A stretch of 64,000 nucleotides of DNA from Mesorhizobium sp. dw_380 (GTDB taxonomy: Bacteria; Pseudomonadota; Alphaproteobacteria; Rhizobiales; Rhizobiaceae), in NCBI RefSeq assembly GCF_018588885.1, contig NZ_JAFFIW010000020.1:1-64000 (forward strand). The letters are read 5' to 3'. A program made the translations under genes and the position numbers. The notes below the pieces were generated by a model. It was not told where the DNA came from, made no database searches, and saw only the letters and a list, made by a program, of their open reading frames with translations. Positions 1 to 8,362 of this stretch are shown here, in pieces. Every line of letters begins with the position of its first letter. Position 1 is the stretch's first letter.

Positions 1-100
1 GATATTTTTCGTCGAATCGGGAGAACTCTCGTGACCGTCGACCACACTGAAGAACGATCGCTCAGGTGGCGGTCCGGCACACGATTTCGACTGCCCGCTT

Positions 101-390
101 ATCCCTGGTCGACGGTTGGCTTCCAGTCGCGGCTGCTCCCGCTGCTGGCCTTCGTAGTCAGGAATGACGGTGAAGAAGACAGGCCCGCGGGCACGGCCGG
201 CGGCTTTGCAATCTGCGCAGCTAAGGAGCTGGACCAGATCCCAGTGCATTGAGCCGTGATCCGGGCCGAGCTTGTCAATCAACTGTTGATTTCGAGTTTT
301 GTCGACGTGCAGCACGCTGGGTGCCCGCAATTGACATACATGGTTTCGCGAGCGGCCAAGTTGGTGGCAAGTGTCTTTGTCAGCCCCGGA
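101..390 (-). pseudogene. Decayed small zinc-ribbon protein gene
   Basis: On the minus strand the pieces of a small zinc-ribbon protein can be read, but in more than one frame. The first piece, near 390-285, contains the CGHPAC knuckle. A one-base loss near 280 shifts the frame, and the next piece reads LIDKLGPDHGSMHWDL followed by a second CxxC pair and IPDYEG. Another shift near 140 leads to a DWKPT tail and a stop near 103. The order CGH..C, GPDHG, CxxC, PDY matches my recollection of short rhizobial zinc-ribbon proteins of unknown function. The first piece is open in frame with the Hsp20 gene upstream, so the two appear fused. The identification rests on motif memory only. Confidence 0.45.
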
Positions 391-1139
391 AGCGCTAGGT
401 GTGCCAGACGATTTTGCCGTCCAACTATCGGTTTGTGGATCACCAGGCGCTTGGGAAGGTACTTGGGGTGAACCTCCAGTAGGGTGATTTTCACCTGTGG
501 CTTGCAGCGATTGCAGTCATTGAATGACAGGGCTCGGTTGGCATTCGCCGGTGAGGGATTTTCTACGACTGGTGTGACTTCTCTTTCTTGCTTATGCATC
601 ATTCGGCCCTCCCATTTTGGCGAAGGATTCACCGGAGGCGACGCGTGCCGCCTCCGGCTTGCTCCTGCGTAGTGGGTGATGGGGATGCGCTTCACCTTCG
701 ATTGCGCGTTCGGGTTCTTCGGCAGCGTCAGCGTCAGGATCCCATTGGCAAAGGACGCCTTGACCTTATCGTCCTCGACCTCGGAGCCGAGGGGTATGCG
801 CCGCTCGAAGCGACCGTAGAAGCGCTCGGAGTAGTCCTTCTCGTCGGTCTCCGACCGCCTTTCGCCACGCAGGGTCAGCACGTCTTCATCGAGCAGGACT
901 TCGATGTCCTTCTCTTCCATACCGGGAGCCTCGGCGGTGACGCGAAGCTCATTATCCGACTCCGAAATCTCCGCCTTCGGCCAGCCGCTATCGAAGTGCG
1001 AAAGCTGCTCCGCAGCAGGCAAACGCGCCCCGACGCTCCTCAACATATCGTCAAAGAGCCTGTTTACCTCGCGGTGAAGCGAAAGAAAGGGATCGCCACT
1101 GCTATAAATGCTGGGGGCCTGGTTGTTGTTGCGGCCCAC
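279..1139 (-). CDS. Small heat shock protein (Hsp20 family), damaged at both ends
   Basis: The first 150 or so residues are an alpha-crystallin (Hsp20) chaperone, which holds unfolded proteins under heat stress. The diagnostic stretches are VTAEAPGMEEKDIEV, RRIPLGSEVEDDKVKASF and NGILTLTLPKN. The family N-terminus MNMRDLIPW lies just upstream at 1162-1136 behind a GGAGGTG ribosome site, but one G is missing (TGGGCC where TGGGGCC would keep frame). The open frame therefore starts only at a GTG at 1139. The usual stop after the KRI.I tail is also absent, and the frame runs another 120 codons into the zinc-ribbon remnant. It lies 75 bp downstream of a second hsp20 gene and was probably cotranscribed with it. 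The present reading may be non-functional. Confidence 0.75.
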   Translation of the reverse strand: MGRNNNQAPSIYSSGDPFLSLHREVNRLFDDMLRSVGARLPAAEQLSHFDSGWPKAEISESDNELRVTAEAPGMEEKDIEVLLDEDVLTLRGERRSETDEKDYSERFYGRFERRIPLGSEVEDDKVKASFANGILTLTLPKNPNAQSKVKRIPITHYAGASRRRHASPPVNPSPKWEGRMMHKQEREVTPVVENPSPANANRALSFNDCNRCKPQVKITLLEVHPKYLPKRLVIHKPIVGRQNRLAHLALPGLTKTLATNLAARETMYVNCGHPACCTSTKLEINS

Positions 1140-1237
1140 GGGATAAGGTCACGCATGTTCATCTTCATTCACCTCCATGTTCAACCGCGCGGCACCGGAC
1201 GATTGCCGGTGCCTGTCGCTTCTGATTCACTCTGACT

Positions 1238-1708
1238 TCAGGCTGCGTTCTTTTCGGCTTCGATCTGTCGCGGCGCTGTGTTTGCCGTGTCTCCGGCGAT
1301 GGCGATCCGGCGCGGTTTCATCTCTTCGGGAAGCTCGCGCTTGAGATCGATGTTCAGCAGCCCGTTGTCGAGGCTGGCGCCGACGACCTTCACATGGTCG
1401 GCCAGTTCGAACTGACGCTCGAAGGCGCGCCCGGCAATGCCGCGGTACAGGTACTGGCCGTTATCCTCACCCGACAGCGAGCCGCTCACAACCAGCAAGT
1501 TCGGCTGATGGGTGATGGTCAGCTGTTCCTGCGAGAAGCCGGCCACCGCCATGGTGATGCGATAGTCGTCTTCGTCCACCTTAGCGATGTCATAGGGCGG
1601 CCAATTGTCGGCCGGGGTCACGCGGCTTGCGGTTTCCAGCATGTCGAAAACGCGGTCAAAGCCGATGCTAGACCTGAACAGGGGGGAAAAATCGAGGTTT
1701 GTCTTCAT
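1238..1708 (-). CDS. Small heat shock protein (Hsp20, IbpA-like)
   Basis: This is an intact alpha-crystallin-type chaperone of 156 residues. It opens with the IbpA-like MKTNLDFSPLFRSSIGFDRVF and contains YRITMAVAGFSQEQL and NGLLNIDLKRELPEEMKPR, the usual beta-sandwich edges; the C-terminal IxI motif appears as RRIAI. I chose ATG 1708 rather than the in-frame GTG at 1714 because AGGAGG sits eight bases before the ATG. It acts in the cytoplasm as an ATP-independent holdase that passes clients to DnaK and ClpB. It is the first gene of a two-gene hsp20 cluster on the minus strand. Its leader carries a sequence that could form a ROSE-type RNA thermometer. Confidence 0.9.
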   Translation of the reverse strand: MKTNLDFSPLFRSSIGFDRVFDMLETASRVTPADNWPPYDIAKVDEDDYRITMAVAGFSQEQLTITHQPNLLVVSGSLSGEDNGQYLYRGIAGRAFERQFELADHVKVVGASLDNGLLNIDLKRELPEEMKPRRIAIAGDTANTAPRQIEAEKNAA

Positions 1709-1715
1709 AGCCACA

Positions 1716-1730
1716 TCCTCCTTTGAGCAA
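1716..1730 (-). promoter_or_regulatory. ROSE-like RNA thermometer core
   Basis: Read on the minus strand, TTGCT is followed after CAAAGG by AGGA, which is part of the ribosome site of the hsp20 gene starting at 1708. ROSE elements of rhizobial small heat-shock genes pair a UYGCU motif with the AGGA of the Shine-Dalgarno sequence and melt on heating. The motif and its position fit. I did not fold the rest of the leader, so upstream hairpins are unverified. Confidence 0.5.
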
Positions 1731-1972
1731 CATGGTTACAGAGATGCCAAGGGGAGCCTTAGCGTCTCCTGACTTAGCGCCGGCCCCATCAGGCGACCGG
1801 CAATTGTCAATTTAGAACAGCTACTTGCGCATTCAAGAGGGGCACTTAGGAAATTTTCAGGCGGGATCCAGGCGTAGGACGAATGGGCGGGGAGAACGCA
1901 CCCGGCGCTTTCCGCTGGCGAGTTCCTCGCCAGCGGATCAGCCCCTCGCATTCCGGGAGGGGCGGCGTCTGC

Positions 1973-2335
1973 TCAGAGTCGATCGACCAATGCTGTGAAA
2001 CCGCCGACCGCGATGTTGTCGATCTCACTACCGCGACCGACGGCAGGACGCCTCTCCCATTGATCCAATTGGCGCAAGGCGTCCATGGCATCGAAGCTGA
2101 CCCGTTCGCTGACTCCGGGCGGCATGCGCAGCGCCGGCACCGATTCCACTGCACAAGCATCCGATGCCCATGACGAGGGGATTGCACGCTTCTCCTGGAC
2201 GTCCAGCGTCACGTCGATCAGCACGTCCTGAGACCGCTCGAAATGCCGTGCCGGATGGAGCAACTGGTCAAGAAAAACATCAGGGCCCTCGGGCCCGACT
2301 GGGGAAAACTCGTCGAAATGGCTCTTTCCATCGAT
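1973..2335 (-). CDS. Hypothetical protein, start unclear
   Basis: A minus-strand frame of about 120 codons has protein-like composition throughout, including VLIDVTLDVQEKRAIPSSWA and MPPGVSERVSFDAMDALRQL. I do not recognise the family. The frame is open back to a TGA just beyond 2335 but contains no ATG at its start. A good ribosome site (GGAGG) stands seven bases before ATG 2332, which lies in another frame and leads to a stop after 38 codons. A small indel just after that ATG would explain both facts. The only in-frame conventional start is the TTG at 2263, which has no ribosome site. It lies convergent with the hsp20 cluster side and divergent from degP. Confidence 0.4.
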   Translation of the reverse strand: MDGKSHFDEFSPVGPEGPDVFLDQLLHPARHFERSQDVLIDVTLDVQEKRAIPSSWASDACAVESVPALRMPPGVSERVSFDAMDALRQLDQWERRPAVGRGSEIDNIAVGGFTALVDRL

Positions 2336-2580
2336 GGTCCTCCGCTTTCAAGAGGCTCCTCTGTTGACGTTATCTTGGTGGTTCTCGTGATTTCCACCGG
2401 CTGAAATTTTGGAGGGTCCAGAGCAAATTTCGATGGCTCGGAACGTATCACACACCGCGAGTCAAGGTCTTCCAGAATCATTTTTCCGGGCCGGTGAAAC
2501 AATCGGCTTCAATCTCAGTTCGTGCATTTAGCAGGCAAAGTGCCATGGGCGCTGGCGCGGTCCGGACAGGAGAACCGATC

Positions 2581-3975
2581 ATGTCTTACATATCCAAGAA
2601 GCGGCTGTGCATTGGCCTGATCGCGGGAACTCTGATGCTTTCGGCTGGTGGCTTTGCTCCGGTTTCAGCACAGGAAATCCCAAACGACTTCAGCGCGATC
2701 GTGCGTCAAAAACTGCCGGCGGTGGTCGCCATCACGACCAGGCAGATCATCCAGGACCAGACGACGCTCAACGACTTTCTCGATCCCTTCGACAGCCACG
2801 GGCCGCTGCAGCAGCAGGTACGAGAAGCGCTGGGCTCCGGCTTCGTCGTCAGTCCCGAAGGCTACATCGTTACCAACAACCATGTCGTTGCTGACGCAGC
2901 CGAGATTCACGTCGTGTTCTCCGACAAGGAGACCGCGCCGGCTCGCCTTGTTGGACGAGATCCGGAAACCGACATCGCGGTGTTGAAAGTGGATCCCCGA
3001 CCCAACATGACGACCACCGCCTGGGGCGATTCGGACGCAATGCAGCCGGGTGCCTGGACCATCGCGATCGGCAGTCCCTTCGGGCTCGGGGGAACAGTGA
3101 CCGTCGGTGTTCTTTCAGCCCGCTCTCGCGACATCCAGTCCGGTCCTTTCGACGATTTTCTGCAGACAGACGCCTCGATCAACAGAGGCAATTCCGGCGG
3201 CCCCCTGTTCAATGCGCGCGGTGAGGTGATCGGGGTCAACACCGCCATCGTATCGCCGTCGGGCGGCAGCATAGGCATCGGTTTCGCCGTGCCGTCCCGC
3301 ACCGCCCGCAGCATTGTCGATCAACTGATCAGCACCGGCCGGATCGAGCGCGGTTTTATCGGAGTGCGTCTTCAGGAGGTCACGCCCTCCATCGCCGAGT
3401 CGCTCGGAATAGCGGGCATCAAGGGTGCGCTGGTTGCCTCGGTCGAGGCAGGCAGCCCGGCGCAGCAGGCGGGGATCCAGCCCGGCGACGTCATCACCCG
3501 GTTCAACGGCAAGGACATTCAGGGCGTCCATGACCTGACATTGGCGGCGGCGAGCCAAAAGCCGGGGTCAAAGGCGACGCTGACCACGAACCGAGGCGGC
3601 ACCCAACAGGAATTGTCCCTCACCGTCGGTCAACGCAAGGACGAGGAGGTACAGACCGGTGCTGTTCCCAACCCGGGGACCGGGGACCAGCGCCTCGGAC
3701 TGTCGCTCAGAGCCATTCCGGACGAAGCGCGGCAGCAGCTCGGCCTGCAGCCGGGTACCACCGGCGTGTTTATCCAGCAAGTCGCACCGAACAGTCTTGC
3801 CGCTCAAAGCGGTCTCAAGCCCGGCGATGTGATCGTGTCGGCAAACAACCTGAAAGTAACCCAGCCTTCGGATGTCCGAGAGGAATGGGCGAAATCCCGG
3901 CAGCAGAACAAGCCGATCCTGTTACGAATCGAACGGCAGGGACAATCGCTTTTCGTGGCCGTCTCATCCTTTTGA
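2581..3975 (+). CDS. degP: Periplasmic serine protease DegP/HtrA
   Basis: This is a 464-residue S1C-family protease and chaperone that degrades misfolded envelope proteins. Residues 1-30 form a signal peptide ending in an Ala-x-Ala-like site (PVSA-Q). The catalytic triad is visible as His101 (TNNHVV), Asp131 (ETDIAVLK) and Ser205 (GNSGGP). Two PDZ domains follow, at roughly residues 260-350 and 375-460, each with a PGDVI motif. ATG 2581 was chosen over an upstream extension because AGGAG lies eight bases before it and a signal peptide follows directly. Its position beside two hsp20 genes suggests a shared protein-quality role, although it is on the opposite strand. The length and domain order are normal for the family. 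Confidence 0.95.
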   Translation: MSYISKKRLCIGLIAGTLMLSAGGFAPVSAQEIPNDFSAIVRQKLPAVVAITTRQIIQDQTTLNDFLDPFDSHGPLQQQVREALGSGFVVSPEGYIVTNNHVVADAAEIHVVFSDKETAPARLVGRDPETDIAVLKVDPRPNMTTTAWGDSDAMQPGAWTIAIGSPFGLGGTVTVGVLSARSRDIQSGPFDDFLQTDASINRGNSGGPLFNARGEVIGVNTAIVSPSGGSIGIGFAVPSRTARSIVDQLISTGRIERGFIGVRLQEVTPSIAESLGIAGIKGALVASVEAGSPAQQAGIQPGDVITRFNGKDIQGVHDLTLAAASQKPGSKATLTTNRGGTQQELSLTVGQRKDEEVQTGAVPNPGTGDQRLGLSLRAIPDEARQQLGLQPGTTGVFIQQVAPNSLAAQSGLKPGDVIVSANNLKVTQPSDVREEWAKSRQQNKPILLRIERQGQSLFVAVSSF

Positions 3976-4188
3976 GTGATTGAGCCTGGCGATCTTGTTT
4001 AGTAGCCAAGCCGTTACCGCTCGCGCCGGGATGGGTTCCTTTTTGTCCTTGTGCCGACGATGGAGCGATTGTTCCCGGAACAAATTAGCGATCCGTAAGT
4101 TCGCGGTGACAATGTGAATGACGTGAAGGAGGGTCGTGCCATCGCCGGCTGGTTTGAGGGCTGACTTCCGCTTTCAGGTGTCCCGCAG

Positions 4189-5298
4189 ATGAAGATTGCC
4201 CAGATCGCACCTTTGATTGAGTCGGTACCGCCCAGACTTTATGGTGGAACCGAGCGTATCGTTTCCTATTTGACCGAAGAGCTGGTTCGACAGGGCCATG
4301 AGGTGACGTTGTTCGCCAGCGGCGATTCAAGCACCTCGGCCGAACTGGTGGCATGTTGCGATGTAGCACTACGCCTGAACCCCAATGCTGAGAACCATAT
4401 TCTGTATCACGTCATGACGCTTGAAAAGGTTCGCAGACGGGCGGGTGAATTCGACGTGCTGCATTTTCACGTTGATGTTCTCCACTTTCCCATAATCCGT
4501 GAGTTCGCGCGGCGAACCGTTACCACCCTTCATGGTCGACTCGACCTTGCGGATCTGGCACAGCTTTACGCGATGTTCGACGACATTCCGCTGGTCTCGA
4601 TTTCCAATGACCAGCGCCGGCCCATGCCGCCGGTCAATTGGCTCGGAACGGTTTATCACGGCCTGCCGCCTGACATTCTCCCCTTCCACCCCAAAGCCTC
4701 GGGTTATCTGGCGTTCCTTGGCCGCATCTCACCGGAAAAGGGGCCGGAAGTCGCGATGGAAATCGCCGCGCGCGCCGGAATGCCGCTAAAGATCGCGGCC
4801 AAAATCGACGCGGTGGACCAATCATTTTGGAGTGAGAAAGTCAAACCCCAGGTGCTTCGACATTCGAACGTCGAGTTCGTTGGCGAGATCGATGAACGGC
4901 AGAAGGCGGAATTTTTGGGCGGCGCGACAGCGCTGCTGTTTCCGATCGACTGGCCCGAACCGTTCGGCCTCGTGAGCATTGAGGCAATGGCCTGCGGTAC
5001 CCCGGTGGTAGCTTTCAACCGCGGCGCCGTGCCAGAGGTCATCGACGACGGAGTGTCCGGACTGATTGTGGAAGGTGTCGACGAAGCTGTTGAGGCTGTA
5101 CGGCGGATAGGCGATCTTGATCGTGCACAGGTGCGTGAAACTTTTGAAAAGCGGTTCACGGTGGAGCGCATGTGCCGCGACTATATGGCGGTTTACCGCT
5201 CGCTCGCGGCCGACAAGCGACTTGGGCTTGGCGCTCAAAATGGCTGCGCCGCAGATGCAGCTGCGACGGTCCTGCCCGTGACCGAGCCCGTGGTCTAG
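4189..5298 (+). CDS. Glycosyltransferase family 4 protein
   Basis: This is a 369-residue retaining GT-B glycosyltransferase that transfers a sugar from a nucleotide-sugar donor. The N-terminal domain opens with MKIAQIAPLIESVPPRLYGG, the glycine-rich acceptor-side loop of GT4 enzymes. The C-terminal domain holds the donor-binding signature LGRISPEKGPEVAMEIA and the E-x7-E motif region PEPFGLVSIEAMACGTPVVA. The acceptor cannot be told from the sequence. The next gene downstream is an amylo-alpha-1,6-glucosidase, 200 bp away on the same strand, so a role in a glucan, trehalose or protective-sugar pathway is plausible but inferred. The ribosome site before ATG 4189 is weak (CAGGTG). Confidence 0.9.
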   Translation: MKIAQIAPLIESVPPRLYGGTERIVSYLTEELVRQGHEVTLFASGDSSTSAELVACCDVALRLNPNAENHILYHVMTLEKVRRRAGEFDVLHFHVDVLHFPIIREFARRTVTTLHGRLDLADLAQLYAMFDDIPLVSISNDQRRPMPPVNWLGTVYHGLPPDILPFHPKASGYLAFLGRISPEKGPEVAMEIAARAGMPLKIAAKIDAVDQSFWSEKVKPQVLRHSNVEFVGEIDERQKAEFLGGATALLFPIDWPEPFGLVSIEAMACGTPVVAFNRGAVPEVIDDGVSGLIVEGVDEAVEAVRRIGDLDRAQVRETFEKRFTVERMCRDYMAVYRSLAADKRLGLGAQNGCAADAAATVLPVTEPVV

Positions 5299-5499
5299 AA
5301 CCGATGGCTTCGCGCCGCGTTTGATCGGCCGAAATAGAAGTTCGCCAATCATTCGCCAAGAATTAGGACCACTTTTTCCGCGACCGCACGTCCGAGTGCG
5401 GGATTGACGCGAAATGCTGTTGATGAGGAATGGTCGGCGCAGGCGTATGGGAGCATGTGCGCCTCTACCGCCCAAGTCTCTTCTGAACGGAGGGCTGAC

Positions 5500-7668
5500 A
5501 TGACCATTGAAGTCGAAGAACGCAAGCTTAATCCAGCTGTGGCTCTCCCCGCGCTCGACGAATCGGCGCCGCGCGAGCCCCACAGGCAATTCGCTTTGAA
5601 GCATGAGGACTGTTTCATCGTCGCCGACAGCTATGGTGACATACGCGGCACTGGCGACGGGCTTTTCCGCGACGATACGCGTGTGCTGTCGCGCTTCCGC
5701 CTGTTCATCGGCGGCCGCATGCCCTCGCTTCTTGGAGCCTCGCTCTCGCAGGACAACATTCTATTCAGCGCCAATCTCACCAATCTGGCGACCATCGGGC
5801 CAAACGGCAGCGAAACACTGCCGGGCGTCGTCCACATCGATCGGACCCGATTTATCTGGCAGGACCGCATGTTCGAGCGAATCACGTTCTCGAACTACTC
5901 CGCACGCGAGGTGCTGCTGCCGGTCCGTTTCGACTTTGACGCCGATTTCCGTGACATGTTCGAGGTGCGCGGCACCACTCGAAGCCGCCGTGGTCGCGCG
6001 CATGAAGCGCTGGTCGGCGAGACGAGCGTCACGTTCCGGTACGAAGGCCTCGATGATATTTCGCGTCAATCTATCATCGCGTTTTCGATGAGGCCCGATC
6101 AGGTGCACCCCAATCACGCCGAGTTCCTCATTCGGGTGGAAAGGCGCGACAGAAGAGCGCTGTATCTGGAGGTCGGCCACAACGAAGAAGTCCCATCCAG
6201 CGATCGTTTCCGCGCGGCCGCGGCGCGAGCGCGGTTTGCCATGCGCTCAAAACGTCGACACGGCGCCACCGTCTTCAGCTCCGGCCGTGTGTTTAACGAT
6301 TGGCTCACGCGCACCCGCGCCGACATCGCGTTGCTGACCACCGATCTGGAAACTGGGCCATATCCGTACGCCGGGATTCCCTGGTTCTCCACCGCCTTTG
6401 GCCGCGACGGCGTCATTTCCGCCCTGCAGATGCTGTGGCTGAACCCCGCGCTGGCGCGCGGGGTCCTGGCGTTCCTTGGCCGCTATCAGTCGACAGAGAC
6501 TTCGATATTTGACGATGCCGAGCCTGGCAAGATCATGCATGAAACGCGCAAGGGGGAAATGGCCGTCCTGCGCGAACTGCCGTTCGGCCGCTACTATGGC
6601 GGCGTCGACACCACTCCGCTCTATGTCTACTTGGCTTGCTCCTACGCGGATCGCACCGGCGATCACGAATTCGTCGATCGCATGTGGGATTCCCTGTGTG
6701 CGGCGATCGCTTGGATGGAGGAGGTTGGAGCTCGCAACGGGGACGGCTTCGTGACCTACAGCAGGGCGGCGGATACCGGGCTTTTCAACCAGGGGTGGAA
6801 GGACAGCGCCGACGCGATCTTCCACGTCGATGGCACCATACCCAAGGGGCCAATCGCGCTGGTGGAGGTGCAAGGCTATGTCTTCGCAGCCTATCAAGGC
6901 ATGGCTGCGCTGGCGGCAAAGCGCGGCGACGACGCCAGGGCGGCGCGCTGGAGCGCCATGGCGGAACGGATCCGCGGCGCGGTGGAGACGCGGTTTTGGA
7001 TGCCGGAGCGCAACTTCTACGCCTTGGCGATCGACGGAGAAGGCAAGCAATGCGCGGTGCGTGCGTCCAACGCGGGTCACCTGCTTTATGTCGGGCTGCC
7101 GTCAGCGGAACGGGCACAGTCAATTGCCGCGCAGCTGCTGTCAGGTCGCCTCCACAGCGGTTGGGGTGTTCGCACGTTGGCCGACGACGAGCTTCCATTC
7201 AACCCGATGTCGTATCACAACGGCTCGATCTGGCCGCATGACACGGCGATCTGCGCCGCTGGGCTCGCCCGCTATCAGGAGCGTACAAGCGTTGTGAAGC
7301 TGATGAGCAGCATGTTCGAGGCGGCGGTCCGCTTCAACATGCGGCTGCCTGAACTGTTTTGCGGCTTCACGCGCGCCATCGGCGACGCGCCGATAGCCTA
7401 TCCTGTCGCCTGTCTGCCACAGGCATGGTCGGCCGGTTCGGCCTTCATGATGCTGCAGGCCTGCCTGGGGATCCGCATCGATGGTTGGAAGCGCGAGATC
7501 AATGTCGAACGCCCACGATTGCCGATCGGCATCGACAACATCGTCATCCGGCACTTGGCAGTCGGAGAGGCGAAGGTCGACCTCAATTTCCAGCGCGTCG
7601 GCGACCGGGTCGTCTGCTATCTCGGCGAACGGCACGAGGGCCTCGTGCCGTTGGCCGTTCGCTCTTAG
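5500..7668 (+). CDS. Amylo-alpha-1,6-glucosidase (glycogen debranching) family protein
   Basis: This 722-residue protein has the two-part layout of bacterial GDE-like glucosidases. An N-terminal beta domain covers about residues 25-270, with ADSYGDIRGTGDGLFRDDTR. A C-terminal (alpha/alpha)6 barrel follows, with PWFSTAFGRDGVISALQ, QGWKDSADAI and MSYHNGSIWPHD, which carry the acidic residues expected at the active site. It would hydrolyse alpha-1,6 branch points in glycogen-like glucans. ATG 5500 is preceded by GGAGG at a spacing of seven bases; the frame is open upstream but without a better start. It follows the GT4 gene and may belong to the same sugar pathway. No signal peptide is seen, so it should act in the cytoplasm. 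Confidence 0.9.
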   Translation: MTIEVEERKLNPAVALPALDESAPREPHRQFALKHEDCFIVADSYGDIRGTGDGLFRDDTRVLSRFRLFIGGRMPSLLGASLSQDNILFSANLTNLATIGPNGSETLPGVVHIDRTRFIWQDRMFERITFSNYSAREVLLPVRFDFDADFRDMFEVRGTTRSRRGRAHEALVGETSVTFRYEGLDDISRQSIIAFSMRPDQVHPNHAEFLIRVERRDRRALYLEVGHNEEVPSSDRFRAAAARARFAMRSKRRHGATVFSSGRVFNDWLTRTRADIALLTTDLETGPYPYAGIPWFSTAFGRDGVISALQMLWLNPALARGVLAFLGRYQSTETSIFDDAEPGKIMHETRKGEMAVLRELPFGRYYGGVDTTPLYVYLACSYADRTGDHEFVDRMWDSLCAAIAWMEEVGARNGDGFVTYSRAADTGLFNQGWKDSADAIFHVDGTIPKGPIALVEVQGYVFAAYQGMAALAAKRGDDARAARWSAMAERIRGAVETRFWMPERNFYALAIDGEGKQCAVRASNAGHLLYVGLPSAERAQSIAAQLLSGRLHSGWGVRTLADDELPFNPMSYHNGSIWPHDTAICAAGLARYQERTSVVKLMSSMFEAAVRFNMRLPELFCGFTRAIGDAPIAYPVACLPQAWSAGSAFMMLQACLGIRIDGWKREINVERPRLPIGIDNIVIRHLAVGEAKVDLNFQRVGDRVVCYLGERHEGLVPLAVRS

Positions 7669-7701
7669 CAACCGCCGCGGCGGGATATGCCATTAGATGT
7701 C

Positions 7702-7741
7702 AAAGCGCGTCGCGCTCAAACGGATTGACGCGACGCGCTTT
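7702..7741. repeat. Perfect 13-bp stem palindrome, REP-like or terminator
   Basis: The arms AAAGCGCGTCGCG and CGCGACGCGCTTT are perfect reverse complements separated by 14 bp. It lies 33 bp after the glucosidase stop. I recall near-identical GC-rich palindromes between rhizobial genes, so it may be a dispersed repeat acting as a transcription terminator. Confidence 0.6.
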
Positions 7742-7890
7742 AGTCTATGTCGGCGTCCCAGAACCGCTGCACGGAACAATGGCCTGTCGAAAGACGTGGC
7801 CTCCTTCACGCGGCGGCCTGTGAGGCGTGCTACTCGGCCTACGACGATGCAAGTGCCGCCCGCGTTCTGCTGCCCCTTCGCCAGAGCGTT

Positions 7891-8249
7891 TCAGCTTTTG
7901 AGGTTGGGTGCGATGCGATTGGCTTCCGCCCATTCGGCGAGTTCGTTGCTCAGAAAGAGGCGCGCATACTCGCGTTGTTCGTCTTTTCCAGTAACGCGCG
8001 AGAAGGCTAGCGAGGTGCCGTCGTTCCGGACGTGGCGGTCAACGGTGAACGGATGGGGCTGGAGACGATCTCGCGCCCACGCCTTCATGTCTTCGATATG
8101 GGTGTCAGCGAAGAAAAAGCAGGCGGCCGACATGGCCCATCTCAGCTTTTCCGTTCGCCTTCCGGCTTCGCCGATGTACCTGACCCGGTTGTCTTGCCCG
8201 CCCAAAGCAAGGCGCCGGATCGCCTCGGTGTTCGAATGGCTCGAATGTC
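7891..8249 (-). pseudogene. 3' remnant of an unknown gene cut by the IS21 element
   Basis: The minus-strand frame from the IS21 edge to the stop at 7891 has protein-like composition: RYIGEAGRRTEKLRWAMSAA, ARDRLQPHPFTVDRHV, and a tail LFLSNELAEWAEANRIAPNL. It is about 110 residues of an unrecognised protein whose N-terminal part would lie beyond the insertion. Rejoining the flanks at the 8-bp duplication does not give one obvious continuous frame, so the original start remains unknown. Confidence 0.35.
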
Positions 8250-8362
8250 TGTGAATCGGCGTGCAAAATTGACCCCATAAGCCGGGGAATCGGCGTCCAA
8301 TTTTGACCCCCCTGATGTGATTTGCGACCATCAGCTCGTCGTGGCGAGCGGATGGTGTGGGG

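Noticed and set aside
588..1235. 215-codon plus-strand frame over the hsp20 gene
   Set aside because: It is the antisense of a clear Hsp20 reading, with no motif or ribosome site.
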